20,378 nucleotides of DNA from a virus (IMGVR_UViG_3300037847_004508:1-20378), one strand, 5' to 3'. Positions 12,124 to 18,424 are shown, counted from the stretch's first letter. Notes: generated from the letters alone by a model not told the origin. A program made the numbers and translations.

Positions 12124-14459
12124 CAGCAGAAAAAATAAGTAGAAGTTCGGACCTGCTTTATGTCGAGCGTGTTTTGTATCAACCCGTCAGGCACCACAGC
12201 ACCTAAATCAGCCGCCCAACGCTCGAGCACAGGTTGGGAATACATGGATGAGAATCGTTCTCGTATCAAACCAGAAAGTTCATCCATATCTGAACCCCTT
12301 GCAAGACAACAATCGTGGATGACACCAAACGGTTTGTGAAAACTGTTGGGTTCAAACACAAGATGCAATAGGGCTGCATCCCAGCTATGGACAGCGTTTG
12401 GCATGACTGCTGACACATGGTGATCAACGTCTGGGTCGCCCCATCCATCACCGAGCGTCGTCTTGACAACGCTGCCCATCAATCTGGTTTTCACCAGCTT
12501 GCATTGGCTTTTACGAAGGTCTTGAGTAACTACAAATCCTGATGGACTTGTCCACTCAATGTGTTCATGAGTTTCGAGCCTTTGTTTAGCGACTGTTTGC
12601 ATCCATTCCATGACCCGCATTGGTCCGGGGAAAACCTTTGGCTGGGCATGTTTGTAGATAGCTGCGACTATTTGAGATAGGACGCCTGGGCGGGATAGGT
12701 CACGGCCTTCTTTGAGAAGGGCCTCTCGAATGTATTTTCGAGCACTAGTTTGTGTCCCTGAATACACTCTGACCATCGTCGCCCTTTTGGTAATCTTTCG
12801 ATTTAACCAGCATTTATACTCATCATCGACGTAATCTTTAGCGGCTTCAGCAACTGCTGCATAACCGTCTTGAGGCTTATCGCCATCAATAAGGTTGACC
12901 AGTTTGCCGTTGATGTCGCTTGTGGCTGCGCAGAGATGTTGGTAGCCGCTTTGGGTGGCGTCGATGCCGATTGGCTGAAAACTCAGGTTTGTGGTTTTGG
13001 CAATGCAGGTTTCGTAGTAGCTGAAGCAGGCACTGAGAAAGCACCAAGGTTCCGCAGCAGTAGCCCACAGGTCACGATGAGTGATTGGTTCGGTTGCGAT
13101 CTTGGTGATCAGTGCCGTGTTTTCTCTTGCCCATTTGACACGTTCAGCCATTGAGGCTTTGTCCAGTCCGAAGCAGTTAGCCACGTTGAAGGCCTCCCAA
13201 AATTCATTGACTGGACTTGCTTCTGCGAAAAGCAGCAGAGCTTTGTCCGCGTCCGTGCCTTGAGGATTCAGCACTGTGGGCAAGTAGTACATGCGCCCCC
13301 GGTAGTCCAGGCTGGCCGGATACCAGAGGGTTTCTCCTCGAAACTTGCGTGCTGTGTAGATCAGTTCGCTTGTTCTCCAGTTGCGCTGTTGCAACTGAGC
13401 GTTCTCATCTTCACGGCGGCGACGTTCGATCTTGTACGTCTTAAGTTGTTCAGGCGTTGGGTTTTCGCCTGGTGATGCTGGCGGCGGCAGGGCTTCTTGT
13501 CTGACGAATTTGCCGATGCTGTGGAAGTTCTCGAAGCAATGCTCCATCACATCCAGCACACGGTCATTCAGTTTCCAGGCAACACACTGCGCAGCATTGA
13601 GCATTGCAATGGGCACCTCTCCCTGCATACTTGGCCCCAATTTTTTTGAGGCATTGCGCACCATCGGATTGGCATCACGGACCTCTGATAACAGGTATCC
13701 GCCACGCTCTTTGTTAGACCATGGCAATGGTTCGCACACCATGGGCCACTGCACAAAAGCAATGTCGTCCGCTCGTTCGAGAATGGCGTCTCGCATTTGC
13801 ATGAACCCCTCTGTGTAGTTCCAGACGTTGAGCCGTTGGCGTGGTCTACTGATGGTTTTTTTGACAAGCCAGCCAGTAGCTTCGATGAGGCAATTCACGA
13901 GATAAAACCCGATCTTGTGTTTTTCGGTGCGAGTCCATGCTTTCCATGTGATCTCGTTCTTGTTAAACACACGCCTCAGAACGGTCTCGCGTTGTTGCGT
14001 GCCCGATGCGGCATGAAATGATTTTTCGATCTCGCGATAGAGACCGGGGTTGGACTTGAAGTAAAAGTCCAGGCGCAGTTGCTGTTGGATTGCAGCTCCC
14101 ACAGCCACAGTGAGCTGTGCCAGCTTTGGCTGCGCTTCTTTGCCCAGCACGTCCAGGCATTTCTTCATCGTCAGCAGTGCCAGCACGGAGTGGTCGGCAC
14201 CCTTCAAATGTTTGATGATCGTCGCGGCATCCATGCCAGCTCTGCCTGAGCTGAGTGTGCCGAGTCGTCGTTCAATGTTGTCAGCCACTTTCCCGATGTG
14301 GGATTTAATGGCTTTGCGACCGTAGACAGTTGATGACCCATAGCTCCGCTCGTGAGCGGTGCGGGTTTGATTACTGAGACGGTGACGTGCTTCTGTTTGC
14401 GCTTGTGTTTCTCGCTGGAGCTGCCGAGCGATCAGGGGAAACTGATCGTGGAGTGGCAA
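12123..14459 (-). CDS. Single-subunit DNA-dependent RNA polymerase, T7 gp1-like
   Basis: The 778-residue protein is about 100 shorter than T7 RNAP (883). Landmarks are DYRGR at 385-389 (T7 DWRGR), catalytic D500 in IGIDATQSGYQHL (T7 Asp537), TK558-R-ATMVRVY566SG (T7 Lys631 and Tyr639), and IHD716 (T7 Asp812). It ends in YFFC, comparable to the T7 FAFA foot. The segment for T7's promoter-specificity loop (TRLMGSVVKTTLGDGWGDP here) differs strongly from T7, so its promoter should differ as well. The first codon appears to be TTG at 14459, adjacent to the TAA of the upstream gene; no ATG is available nearby. It should transcribe the replication and virion genes. Confidence 0.96.
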   Translation of the reverse strand: MPLHDQFPLIARQLQRETQAQTEARHRLSNQTRTAHERSYGSSTVYGRKAIKSHIGKVADNIERRLGTLSSGRAGMDAATIIKHLKGADHSVLALLTMKKCLDVLGKEAQPKLAQLTVAVGAAIQQQLRLDFYFKSNPGLYREIEKSFHAASGTQQRETVLRRVFNKNEITWKAWTRTEKHKIGFYLVNCLIEATGWLVKKTISRPRQRLNVWNYTEGFMQMRDAILERADDIAFVQWPMVCEPLPWSNKERGGYLLSEVRDANPMVRNASKKLGPSMQGEVPIAMLNAAQCVAWKLNDRVLDVMEHCFENFHSIGKFVRQEALPPPASPGENPTPEQLKTYKIERRRREDENAQLQQRNWRTSELIYTARKFRGETLWYPASLDYRGRMYYLPTVLNPQGTDADKALLLFAEASPVNEFWEAFNVANCFGLDKASMAERVKWARENTALITKIATEPITHRDLWATAAEPWCFLSACFSYYETCIAKTTNLSFQPIGIDATQSGYQHLCAATSDINGKLVNLIDGDKPQDGYAAVAEAAKDYVDDEYKCWLNRKITKRATMVRVYSGTQTSARKYIREALLKEGRDLSRPGVLSQIVAAIYKHAQPKVFPGPMRVMEWMQTVAKQRLETHEHIEWTSPSGFVVTQDLRKSQCKLVKTRLMGSVVKTTLGDGWGDPDVDHHVSAVMPNAVHSWDAALLHLVFEPNSFHKPFGVIHDCCLARGSDMDELSGLIRERFSSMYSQPVLERWAADLGAVVPDGLIQNTLDIKQVRTSTYFFC

Positions 14460-14621
14460 TTACCGCGTTTCGATGACGTGAGTGATGGTGTCGGCCTGGA
14501 CCCATGGCACGTCACGAAGGACGCGCAGGATGCAGTCAGCCTTATTGTCTGCCCACATTTCAACGACTTTGATGTCGCCGTTAGGTCTGCGAGCATGGAC
14601 CTCGTAACGGTGGCTAGTCAT
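14460..14621 (-). CDS. Hypothetical 53-aa protein directly before RNA polymerase
   Basis: The product reads MTSHRYEVHARRPNGDIKVV, then EMWADNKADCILRVLRDVPW, then VQADTITHVIETR. This looks like a small alpha/beta fold. No known family is recognised. Its ATG overlaps the stop of the 71-aa gene by 8 bases, and its TAA abuts the TTG start of RNA polymerase, so it is likely translated with the polymerase. Confidence 0.65.
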   Translation of the reverse strand: MTSHRYEVHARRPNGDIKVVEMWADNKADCILRVLRDVPWVQADTITHVIETR

Positions 14622-14829
14622 TGGTGGCGTGATGAGACAGGCGGTCTAAACGCCAAATGATGTTGAGTAGTTGCGTGGATGTAATCAAGCCATGGGCTCG
14701 ATCGCGCAGTGCCTGACTGGAAAGTTGAGTAATCCCCGTGTGTGACGCAACTGTATGGCTTCGTGTGTGGGATTGTGTAGCGACTTGAACAGACGTAAGG
14801 GGTCTTAACGTTTGCTTCTCATTTTCCAT
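14614..14829 (-). CDS. Hypothetical 71-aa Ser/Thr/His-rich protein
   Basis: The product begins MENEKQTLRPLTSVQVATQS, with a middle rich in Ser, Thr and His (HTRSHTVASHTGITQ) and a helical C-terminal part (LLNIIWRLDRLSHH). Its ATG at 14829 overlaps the last 25 bases of the 60-aa gene, and its TAG overlaps the next ATG by 8 bases (ATGACTAG). The tight overlap at both ends is the main evidence. The same frame stays open far upstream, but that part is low-complexity and lies over the hairpin-rich stretch. No family is recognised. Confidence 0.5.
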   Translation of the reverse strand: MENEKQTLRPLTSVQVATQSHTRSHTVASHTGITQLSSQALRDRAHGLITSTQLLNIIWRLDRLSHHATND

Positions 14830-14987
14830 TGGCCGGAGTGGTCGCGATAGGGCTGGAATAGTTCGAGGCCTTTGGCCTTTGTTTCGATGAAGCTTGAAAG
14901 TGCTTCTCGTGTTTTTTTTGAATTGACAGGCGGAACATCGAAGAACAACTCTTCTTGACGCCACTGAAACATTGAAAAAATAGGCAT
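14805..14987 (-). CDS. Hypothetical 60-aa protein
   Basis: The product begins MPIFSMFQWRQEELFFDVPP and ends DHSGQWKMRSKR. The composition is normal for a soluble protein, with a mixed charged helix in the middle (KKTREALSSFIETKAK). It is the first plausible gene after the hairpin-rich stretch at 15009-15235. No Shine-Dalgarno sequence is visible ahead of its ATG. No family is recognised. Confidence 0.6.
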   Translation of the reverse strand: MPIFSMFQWRQEELFFDVPPVNSKKTREALSSFIETKAKGLELFQPYRDHSGQWKMRSKR

Positions 14988-15008
14988 GGTGTTTCAAATG
15001 AGTTGGGT

Positions 15009-15235
15009 GCCCGTGTATTTCGGCCCACGGGCGAGGCGACTTGGGCTGTAGCAGTGCGGTCCCCTCGTAAACCGCACCTCTTAAACAGCACCCTCGGCCC
15101 AGCAGTTGCTGGGGTGTATCGGGACGGAGTGGCCGGGTTGTATCCCCCGGCTTCTGCCCCGATGCACACAAGATGCGGCATTGTTTCGTTAGCGGCAATG
15201 GAAGAAACAATGAAGATGGCCACGGAGTAGCCGTG
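15009..15235 (-). other. Hairpin-rich stretch without a convincing gene; possible structured RNA
   Basis: Between the 80-aa and 60-aa genes lies a 299-bp gap. It contains six perfect inverted repeats: 15221-15235 (CACGG/CCGTG), 15181-15210 (TTGTTTC/GAAACAA), 15132-15151 (GCCGGG/CCCGGC), 15098-15113 (CCCAGCA/TGCTGGG), 15054-15077 (GTGCGGT/ACCGCAC, 10-base loop) and 15009-15032 (GCCCGTG/CACGGGC, 10-base loop). A long minus-strand frame crosses it but has a poor, Pro/Arg/Cys-rich composition. RNase-processed early leader, regulatory RNA or decayed gene are all possible. No known RNA family was recognised. Confidence 0.5.
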
Positions 15236-15286
15236 CCGACTGATAACTTCCCCCGCCTGTGCCGCAAGACGTGAGAGATAGCAACG

Positions 15287-15529
15287 CTAGTGGGAATGGT
15301 CGATGATGTAATCACGGTTTGACGTGAGCATCCCCATCACCGCGTCCACGGTGTCTTCAACCAGCAGGTTCCAGTCCTCGTAAGGCTGGCCGCATTGGTG
15401 GCCGTGCATGTCAAAGATGCAGTAGGTGGTGCCTATCTCGTCTTTGGTTTCGACGATCTGGCAGCGTGTGGCGTTTTTCAGCAAGGTTGCGTATTCGCGA
15501 ACGCCGAGCGTGGAATAGAGGTGTGGCAT
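15287..15529 (-). CDS. Hypothetical 80-aa early protein
   Basis: The product begins MPHLYSTLGVREYATLLKNA, continues with IVETKDEIGTTYCIFDMHGH, and has an acidic segment (YEDWNLLVEDTVDAVMG). It partly resembles in style the 109-aa gene at 17006-17335: both contain an aromatic strand with D-x-x-G-x-(K/Q)-C followed by an acidic helix (FDMHGHQCGQPYEDW here, MDPYGNKCHEMHGCDGEPFESI there). They may be distant paralogues. The ATG lies 5 bases after the stop of the 56-aa gene. Function is unknown. Confidence 0.65.
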   Translation of the reverse strand: MPHLYSTLGVREYATLLKNATRCQIVETKDEIGTTYCIFDMHGHQCGQPYEDWNLLVEDTVDAVMGMLTSNRDYIIDHSH

Positions 15530-15534
15530 GGTGG

Positions 15535-15705
15535 TCAGCGAGCAGAGCGGAGTTCGATGTAGAGGCGGTCCATCAGGCCTTGCCAGTAATAAAGGGATTC
15601 TTTTTTGTCGTCTTTGGCGTGGTCGCGCACGAACTCCCGCAGGGCGTGGAGGTCGGTGGTGGTCAGTGCTCTAAAACGCTTGTCAGTGGTGGATGCGATG
15701 GGCAT
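15535..15705 (-). CDS. Hypothetical 56-aa basic early protein
   Basis: The product begins MPIASTTDKRFRALTTTDLH, followed by ALREFVRDHAKDDKKES and LYYWQGLMDRLYIELRSAR, suggesting two helices. It is the first gene downstream of the GTACTA/TAGTAC array and its -10-like element, about 64 bases from the nearest repeat. No family is recognised. The next gene starts 5 bases after its stop. Confidence 0.55.
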   Translation of the reverse strand: MPIASTTDKRFRALTTTDLHALREFVRDHAKDDKKESLYYWQGLMDRLYIELRSAR

Positions 15706-15768
15706 GATGTGGAGACGGAGTGGCAGTTACACGGAGTGGCAGCGCAGGCGTGAGTGATGTGGTACGCC

Positions 15769-15843
15769 TGTACTACCCATGACTAGTACCGATGTACTAC
15801 TAGTATAAATACCTAGAACAGGTGTACTATAGTACATGTACTA
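15769..15843 (-). promoter_or_regulatory. Operator-like GTACTA/TAGTAC array with a -10-like element
   Basis: Six half-sites occur within 75 bp: GTACTA at 15770, 15794, 15824 and 15838, and TAGTAC at 15784 and 15830. They form a 14-bp perfect palindrome (TAGTACATGTACTA, 15830-15843), an overlapping 12-bp palindrome (GTACTATAGTAC, 15824-15835) and an inverted pair with a 4-base spacer (15784-15799). Between them, on the minus strand, TATACT (15807-15802) could be a -10 hexamer with no good -35. The array lies just after a terminator and before the 56-aa gene. A regulated promoter bound by a dimeric protein is the simplest reading. Confidence 0.6.
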
Positions 15844-15845
15844 GT

Positions 15846-15872
15846 AAAAAACCCCCGCAAAATGCAGGGGTT
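15846..15872 (-). terminator. Rho-independent terminator after the ArdA unit
   Basis: On the minus strand AACCCCTGC, loop ATTTT and GCGGGGGTT form a 9-bp stem with one G-T pair. Six T residues (15851-15846) complete it, overlapping the last pairs of the stem. It ends transcription of the 87-aa/ardA unit, 20 bases after the stop of the 87-aa gene, and abuts the repeat array. Confidence 0.85.
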
Positions 15873-15892
15873 ATATGTAAAGAATCGGGGGC

Positions 15893-16156
15893 CTAAACTT
15901 GCCGGGTATGTGTCATCAACTGGACACGATGCGCGGCGCACATTGCATGGAAGGGCAACAAATCAAGGCGGGGATCTAACGCATTGGCTGCCCTGTGCCG
16001 TAGCTGTTGATGGGCCACGAGGTAGGCGTCTGTCGCGTGTTGTCCTTGTTCTGCTGCTCTCTCCTGCGCGATGCGGTGCATGTTTCCCAAGGCGGTGTAA
16101 AGGCCACGGGTAGACAGTGGCCCCCATAGGTGGGCGTGATCTTTGCGGTTGATCAT
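15893..16156 (-). CDS. Hypothetical 87-aa protein downstream of ardA
   Basis: The product begins MINRKDHAHLWGPLSTRGLY and continues with RIAQERAAEQGQHATDAYLV and a basic, His/Arg-rich second half ending QLMTHTRQV. It is probably helical and soluble. The chosen ATG at 16156 follows the ardA TGA by two bases; a longer frame to 16213 would run into ardA. No known family is recognised. Being paired with ardA and followed by a terminator, it may act in the same early defence step, but this is only positional. Confidence 0.6.
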   Translation of the reverse strand: MINRKDHAHLWGPLSTRGLYTALGNMHRIAQERAAEQGQHATDAYLVAHQQLRHRAANALDPRLDLLPFHAMCAAHRVQLMTHTRQV

Positions 16157-16158
16157 GA

Positions 16159-16749
16159 TCAGACAGGGGAGAAGATGGCATAGGTGCAAGCGCCCTGATA
16201 GATGGAGAACCATCCATCGCAGCTAAAGACGCCATACCAAACCCGATCCCAATCGATGTATGAGACGAGGGAATCGGTCGGCATCTGTCCCGTCTGTTCG
16301 TAGAAGTCCTCGGCAAAATCAGCCTCTGATTCAAACGTGCCTTGGTAGGCGTCGTTGAACTCGTCAAAGCTCACGGCTTGCCCGATGTGGTCGCAGTACT
16401 CGCGGTAGGTGTCGCCTTCGTTGCCGTTGCCTTCACACTCCTGCCAAGTGGTGACCCATTCGGCCAAGGCCTCGAGGTCTGGATGCTCATCTCTGAGAAT
16501 CGCGGGGATCCCTTGGAAATCGTGGACGGCGTACTCCTCAGCGTTTGGAACCGGGGAGGTTTTCAGCACGTAGTCGATGCCGGCTTGTATGTCGCTGGCG
16601 TCAAGCCTCGGAACGTCTCCAAGGTTGAGCCAAGCGCCGTGCAAGTGGCCGCTGTTGTAGCTGGCGAGGCAAGCCACATAGATCGCAGGGCCGGAGGTGG
16701 CCTTGCTGCAAATGGTGGGCCGTTCAATGGTGGTTGCGGTAGTGGTCAT
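16159..16749 (-). CDS. ardA: ArdA-type antirestriction protein (DNA mimic)
   Basis: The 196-residue, strongly acidic protein has the ArdA opening IYVACLASYNSGHLHGAWLN (about 23-42). It then has SPVPNAEEYAVHDFQGIP (about 65-82) and an acidic C-terminal motif with DAYQGTFESEADFAEDFYEQ. ArdA forms an elongated dimer that mimics B-form DNA and blocks type I restriction-modification enzymes. In T7 the first early gene, 0.3 (Ocr), is an unrelated DNA mimic with the same job, so its place among the early genes fits. A TTGACA element lies just upstream. It could equally be a recent acquisition: ArdA is best known from plasmids and conjugative elements. Length is slightly above the usual 165-180. Confidence 0.87.
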   Translation of the reverse strand: MTTTATTIERPTICSKATSGPAIYVACLASYNSGHLHGAWLNLGDVPRLDASDIQAGIDYVLKTSPVPNAEEYAVHDFQGIPAILRDEHPDLEALAEWVTTWQECEGNGNEGDTYREYCDHIGQAVSFDEFNDAYQGTFESEADFAEDFYEQTGQMPTDSLVSYIDWDRVWYGVFSCDGWFSIYQGACTYAIFSPV

Positions 16750-16756
16750 GATGGAA

Positions 16757-16784
16757 AGCTTAAGGAGGGTTTGGGAGCTGTCAA
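16757..16784 (-). promoter_or_regulatory. Possible sigma70-type promoter for ardA
   Basis: On the minus strand a perfect TTGACA (16784-16779) is followed after 16 bases by TAAGCT (16762-16757), which matches TATAAT at three positions. The ATG of ardA at 16749 lies only a few bases from the expected start point, so the transcript would be nearly leaderless. The weak -10 keeps confidence low. Confidence 0.35.
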
Positions 16785-16803
16785 GCGGTGCAAGCTTGTG
16801 AGC

Positions 16804-16839
16804 CCCTCAGAGAGCCCGCTAAAGGGCTCTGGGAGAGGG
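16804..16839 (-). repeat. Stem-loop between the 45-aa gene and ardA
   Basis: AGAGCCC and GGGCTCT (16811-16830) pair around a 6-base loop, with an outer CCCTC/GAGGG pair (16804-16808 and 16835-16839). There is no T-tract on the minus strand, so it is not a standard terminator. An RNA-processing hairpin, like the RNase III sites between T7 early genes, is a possible role. Confidence 0.5.
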
Positions 16840-16849
16840 TCTTGGGCTG

Positions 16850-16987
16850 TTAGTGGGAATGAACAGACAAAGCTTCAAGGCGTGCCTGTTGGAGTTTCTC
16901 AAGGTCAGTGGCGAGGGTCTGGGCTGCGTGGTTAGCGAAGAACAGGCCGGCCATGGTGGCCACGAGATAGAAGCAAAAGAGGCGCAT
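16850..16987 (-). CDS. Small 45-aa protein with N-terminal hydrophobic segment
   Basis: The product begins MRLFCFYLVATMAGLFFANH and continues AAQTLATDLEKLQQARLEAL. A single hydrophobic stretch (about residues 3-18) after one Arg could be a signal anchor or signal peptide (possible cleavage after NHAA), followed by a charged helix. It lies 18 bases after the stop of the 109-aa gene. No family is recognised. A competing minus-strand frame here (16819-17022) is Pro/Ser-rich and unconvincing. Confidence 0.5.
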   Translation of the reverse strand: MRLFCFYLVATMAGLFFANHAAQTLATDLEKLQQARLEALSVHSH

Positions 16988-17005
16988 GGTGATGAGTGAT
17001 GGGTA

Positions 17006-17335
17006 TCAGAGAGCGTCGGCATTGAGCAAAGCGGTCAGGCGTTGGTCCTCTGCGTGCTGCTCGTCGCGTGCGACTTGTGCCTCGTACTCGTGGACCTTGA
17101 ACTCCGTTTCGCTGATGAGATCTTCGATCGACTCGAAGGGCTCACCATCGCAGCCGTGCATCTCGTGGCATTTGTTCCCGTAGGGATCCATGACCCAGAA
17201 GCACAGCTCACCGTCCTCAACAGTGACTTTCACGTAGCAGCCGGTGGCGTCCTCAAGGCGGGCGCTGTAGCTGTTCCATGCGTCACGGGCTCGGCCGGTG
17301 CGGATGGTGGTTTCAACGGATGACATGGTGGTCAT
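17006..17335 (-). CDS. Hypothetical 109-aa acidic early protein
   Basis: The product begins MTTMSSVETTIRTGRARDAW and contains CYVKVTVEDGELCFWVMDP, then a Cys/His-containing turn (YGNKCHEMHGCDGEPF), an acidic helix and a charged C-terminal helix. The Cys/His residues (C, H, H, C within 10 residues) might bind a metal, though the spacing is not a standard finger. Starts at 17335 (MTTMSS) or 17326 (MSS) are both possible; the frame stays open to 17428, but that part is not convincing. Similarity in style to the 80-aa protein at 15287-15529 is noted there. Function is unknown. Confidence 0.65.
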   Translation of the reverse strand: MTTMSSVETTIRTGRARDAWNSYSARLEDATGCYVKVTVEDGELCFWVMDPYGNKCHEMHGCDGEPFESIEDLISETEFKVHEYEAQVARDEQHAEDQRLTALLNADAL

Positions 17336-17452
17336 TGGTTGGTGTTGCGGTAGTGGGATTGAGCGGGCAACGGTGTGGGCTGCTCGCTTGTCCCTATTAT
17401 TGCCGCACTGTTGCGTTAGTGGGAGCACTGCTCAAGAACTTGTAACACTTTG

Positions 17453-17707
17453 TCATAAGTCTTCAGCATTGCTCTCTAGGTCCAGCGGTGACAGGTACGC
17501 CCGCAGTCGCTCGTCAAGGATCCATTCTTGGGTGATCGCGTGAATCCTGAGGCACAGTTCCAGCGCGTCGTCGTCTGTCTCGAGGTCCACGTCGTCGGGA
17601 ATCATGTTCACGAAATCCTCGATTCGTTGCCATTGTTGAACGACCGATTGAATCATCATTCTTTGCATAAACTCTCGGCCTGGTTTGTAATACTTTCTCT
17701 TGCTCAT
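17453..17707 (-). CDS. Hypothetical 84-aa early protein, first gene after the GC-rich gap
   Basis: The product begins MSKRKYYKPGREFMQRMMIQ (basic) and becomes acidic: FVNMIPDDVDLETDDDALEL. A helical tail follows (IHAITQEWILDERLRAYL). It is the first gene downstream of the GC-rich gap that may hold the genome end, so it would be the first gene to enter and be transcribed in the host. No family is recognised, and no clear promoter is seen in front of it. Confidence 0.65.
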   Translation of the reverse strand: MSKRKYYKPGREFMQRMMIQSVVQQWQRIEDFVNMIPDDVDLETDDDALELCLRIHAITQEWILDERLRAYLSPLDLESNAEDL

Positions 17708-18006
17708 GTTGTTGTTAGTTAATGAACACCGAACGCCAACAGATCAGGGGAGGGAGACGCGGGCCTCGCGGGCGGGCGGCTGCCCGTGCTCGCGTGCGCG
17801 TGCGCGTTACCTGTTGCCCGCGTGATCCGTGCCGCGCTAGATCGGGGAACTAGCACCATCCCTTGCGGCGCAGTGGATCTTGATGGCCCCCACCCCCTGC
17901 CTAGGCAGATATACCCACCCCCCTCCGGTTTTTCCACAGGGGGAGGGGCTACGGGGGAGTCGCGGCGGCGCGATATTGCTGTATCCCTTCACAAATTTTT
18001 GTTGTT
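17708..18006. other. Very GC-rich 299-bp gap; candidate genome-end region
   Basis: No convincing gene is seen on either strand. About 17750-17840 is extremely GC-rich with alternating GC/CG runs (around 17790-17807). A perfect 12-bp palindrome, CTGCCTAGGCAG, lies at 17897-17908, and runs of C or G follow at 17920-17960. The composition differs sharply from the AT-richer 18170-18480 next to it. It lies between the last genes after terminase and the first early gene, where a terminal repeat would be expected, but the repeat cannot be seen because only one copy is present. Confidence 0.45.
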
Positions 18007-18174
18007 TTACTCGGGATTAGTGCCCCCGAAGCGTGGAGCAATCTCGTCTATGCCCACTGAGTGCCCCTCCAAGGCCGCTCTAATGCTCTTTGCTAGGTAA
18101 GGGTTACCCTTCTCTTCCACAGCCTTTAGAGCCGCTTGCAGACGCCTGCGACGGTTGTTATCTAAGTTAGACAT
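18007..18174 (-). CDS. Hypothetical 55-aa protein after terminase
   Basis: The product begins MSNLDNNRRRRLQAALKAVE and continues with EKGNPYLAKSIRAALEGHSV, ending PRFGGTNPE. A basic N-terminus and two short amphipathic helices are visible. The ATG at 18174 overlaps the stop of the 85-aa gene by 8 bases (ATGTCTAA), so the two form a pair. No family is recognised. Its place, after terminase and before the proposed genome end, is like that of the small T7 genes 19.2-19.5. Confidence 0.55.
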   Translation of the reverse strand: MSNLDNNRRRRLQAALKAVEEKGNPYLAKSIRAALEGHSVGIDEIAPRFGGTNPE

Positions 18175-18424
18175 TAGTCTCTACTGGTTTAGTTTCTTTC
18201 TCAGCCCTCTCATATTTCTCGATCATTTCATCACACCAATCCCCAATAGCTTTGACGGTTGGCGTGAACTTGGCAGTACCAAATGCCCGTTTAACGGTTA
18301 TTCGGTCTCTACACACAACAGCACGTTGTTTGTAATAGACGACGAAATAGTTGAGTTCTATTTTATTACGGTGATATTCAACTTGTACTGAGTTATCACC
18401 ACCGTTATCATACTTGTAGATCAT
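18167..18424 (-). CDS. Hypothetical 85-aa protein after terminase
   Basis: The product begins MIYKYDNGGDNSVQVEYHRN and continues with KIELNYFVVYYKQRAVVCRD and a helical C-terminal half (VKAIGDWCDEMIEKYERAEK). Beta strands followed by helices suggest a small alpha/beta fold. The local sequence is more AT-rich than the neighbouring genes. It follows the inverted-repeat cluster at 18426-18731. No family is recognised. Confidence 0.6.
   Translation of the reverse strand: MIYKYDNGGDNSVQVEYHRNKIELNYFVVYYKQRAVVCRDRITVKRAFGTAKFTPTVKAIGDWCDEMIEKYERAEKETKPVETNV

Noticed and set aside
15003-15017. Plus-strand TTGGGTGCCCGTGTA resembling the Syn5 phage promoter (ATTGGGCACCCGTAA)
   Set aside because: It is on the strand with no genes, matches only in part, and belongs to the inverted repeat at 15009-15032; no second copy was seen.
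14819-15315. Long minus-strand frames (134 and 233 codons) over the hairpin-rich region
   Set aside because: Their upstream parts are rich in Pro, Arg, Cys and Thr without a protein-like pattern, and they run over tandem hairpins; only the 71-codon 3' part with coupled ends was kept.
15770-15843. CRISPR-like array
   Set aside because: The repeated units are only 6-7 bases in both orientations with uneven spacing of 14-30 bases; this is an operator-type pattern.
16342-16935. Plus-strand frame of 197 codons opposite ardA
   Set aside because: It lies antisense to the well-supported ardA gene, is Val/Gly-rich, and has no neighbour on that strand.
16819-17022. Minus-strand frame of 67 codons, Pro/Ser-rich
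   Set aside because: It overlaps the more protein-like 45-aa frame with a hydrophobic N-terminus and has poor composition.
17397-17456. 19-codon frame (MTKCYKFLSS...) overlapping the stop of the 84-aa gene in ATGA manner
   Set aside because: Too short to support as a gene without expression data, although the overlap is of the type used in this genome.
17719-17937. Minus-strand frame of 72 codons in the GC-rich gap
   Set aside because: Gly/Ala/Pro/Arg-rich composition typical of a chance frame in GC-rich DNA; no coupling to neighbours.
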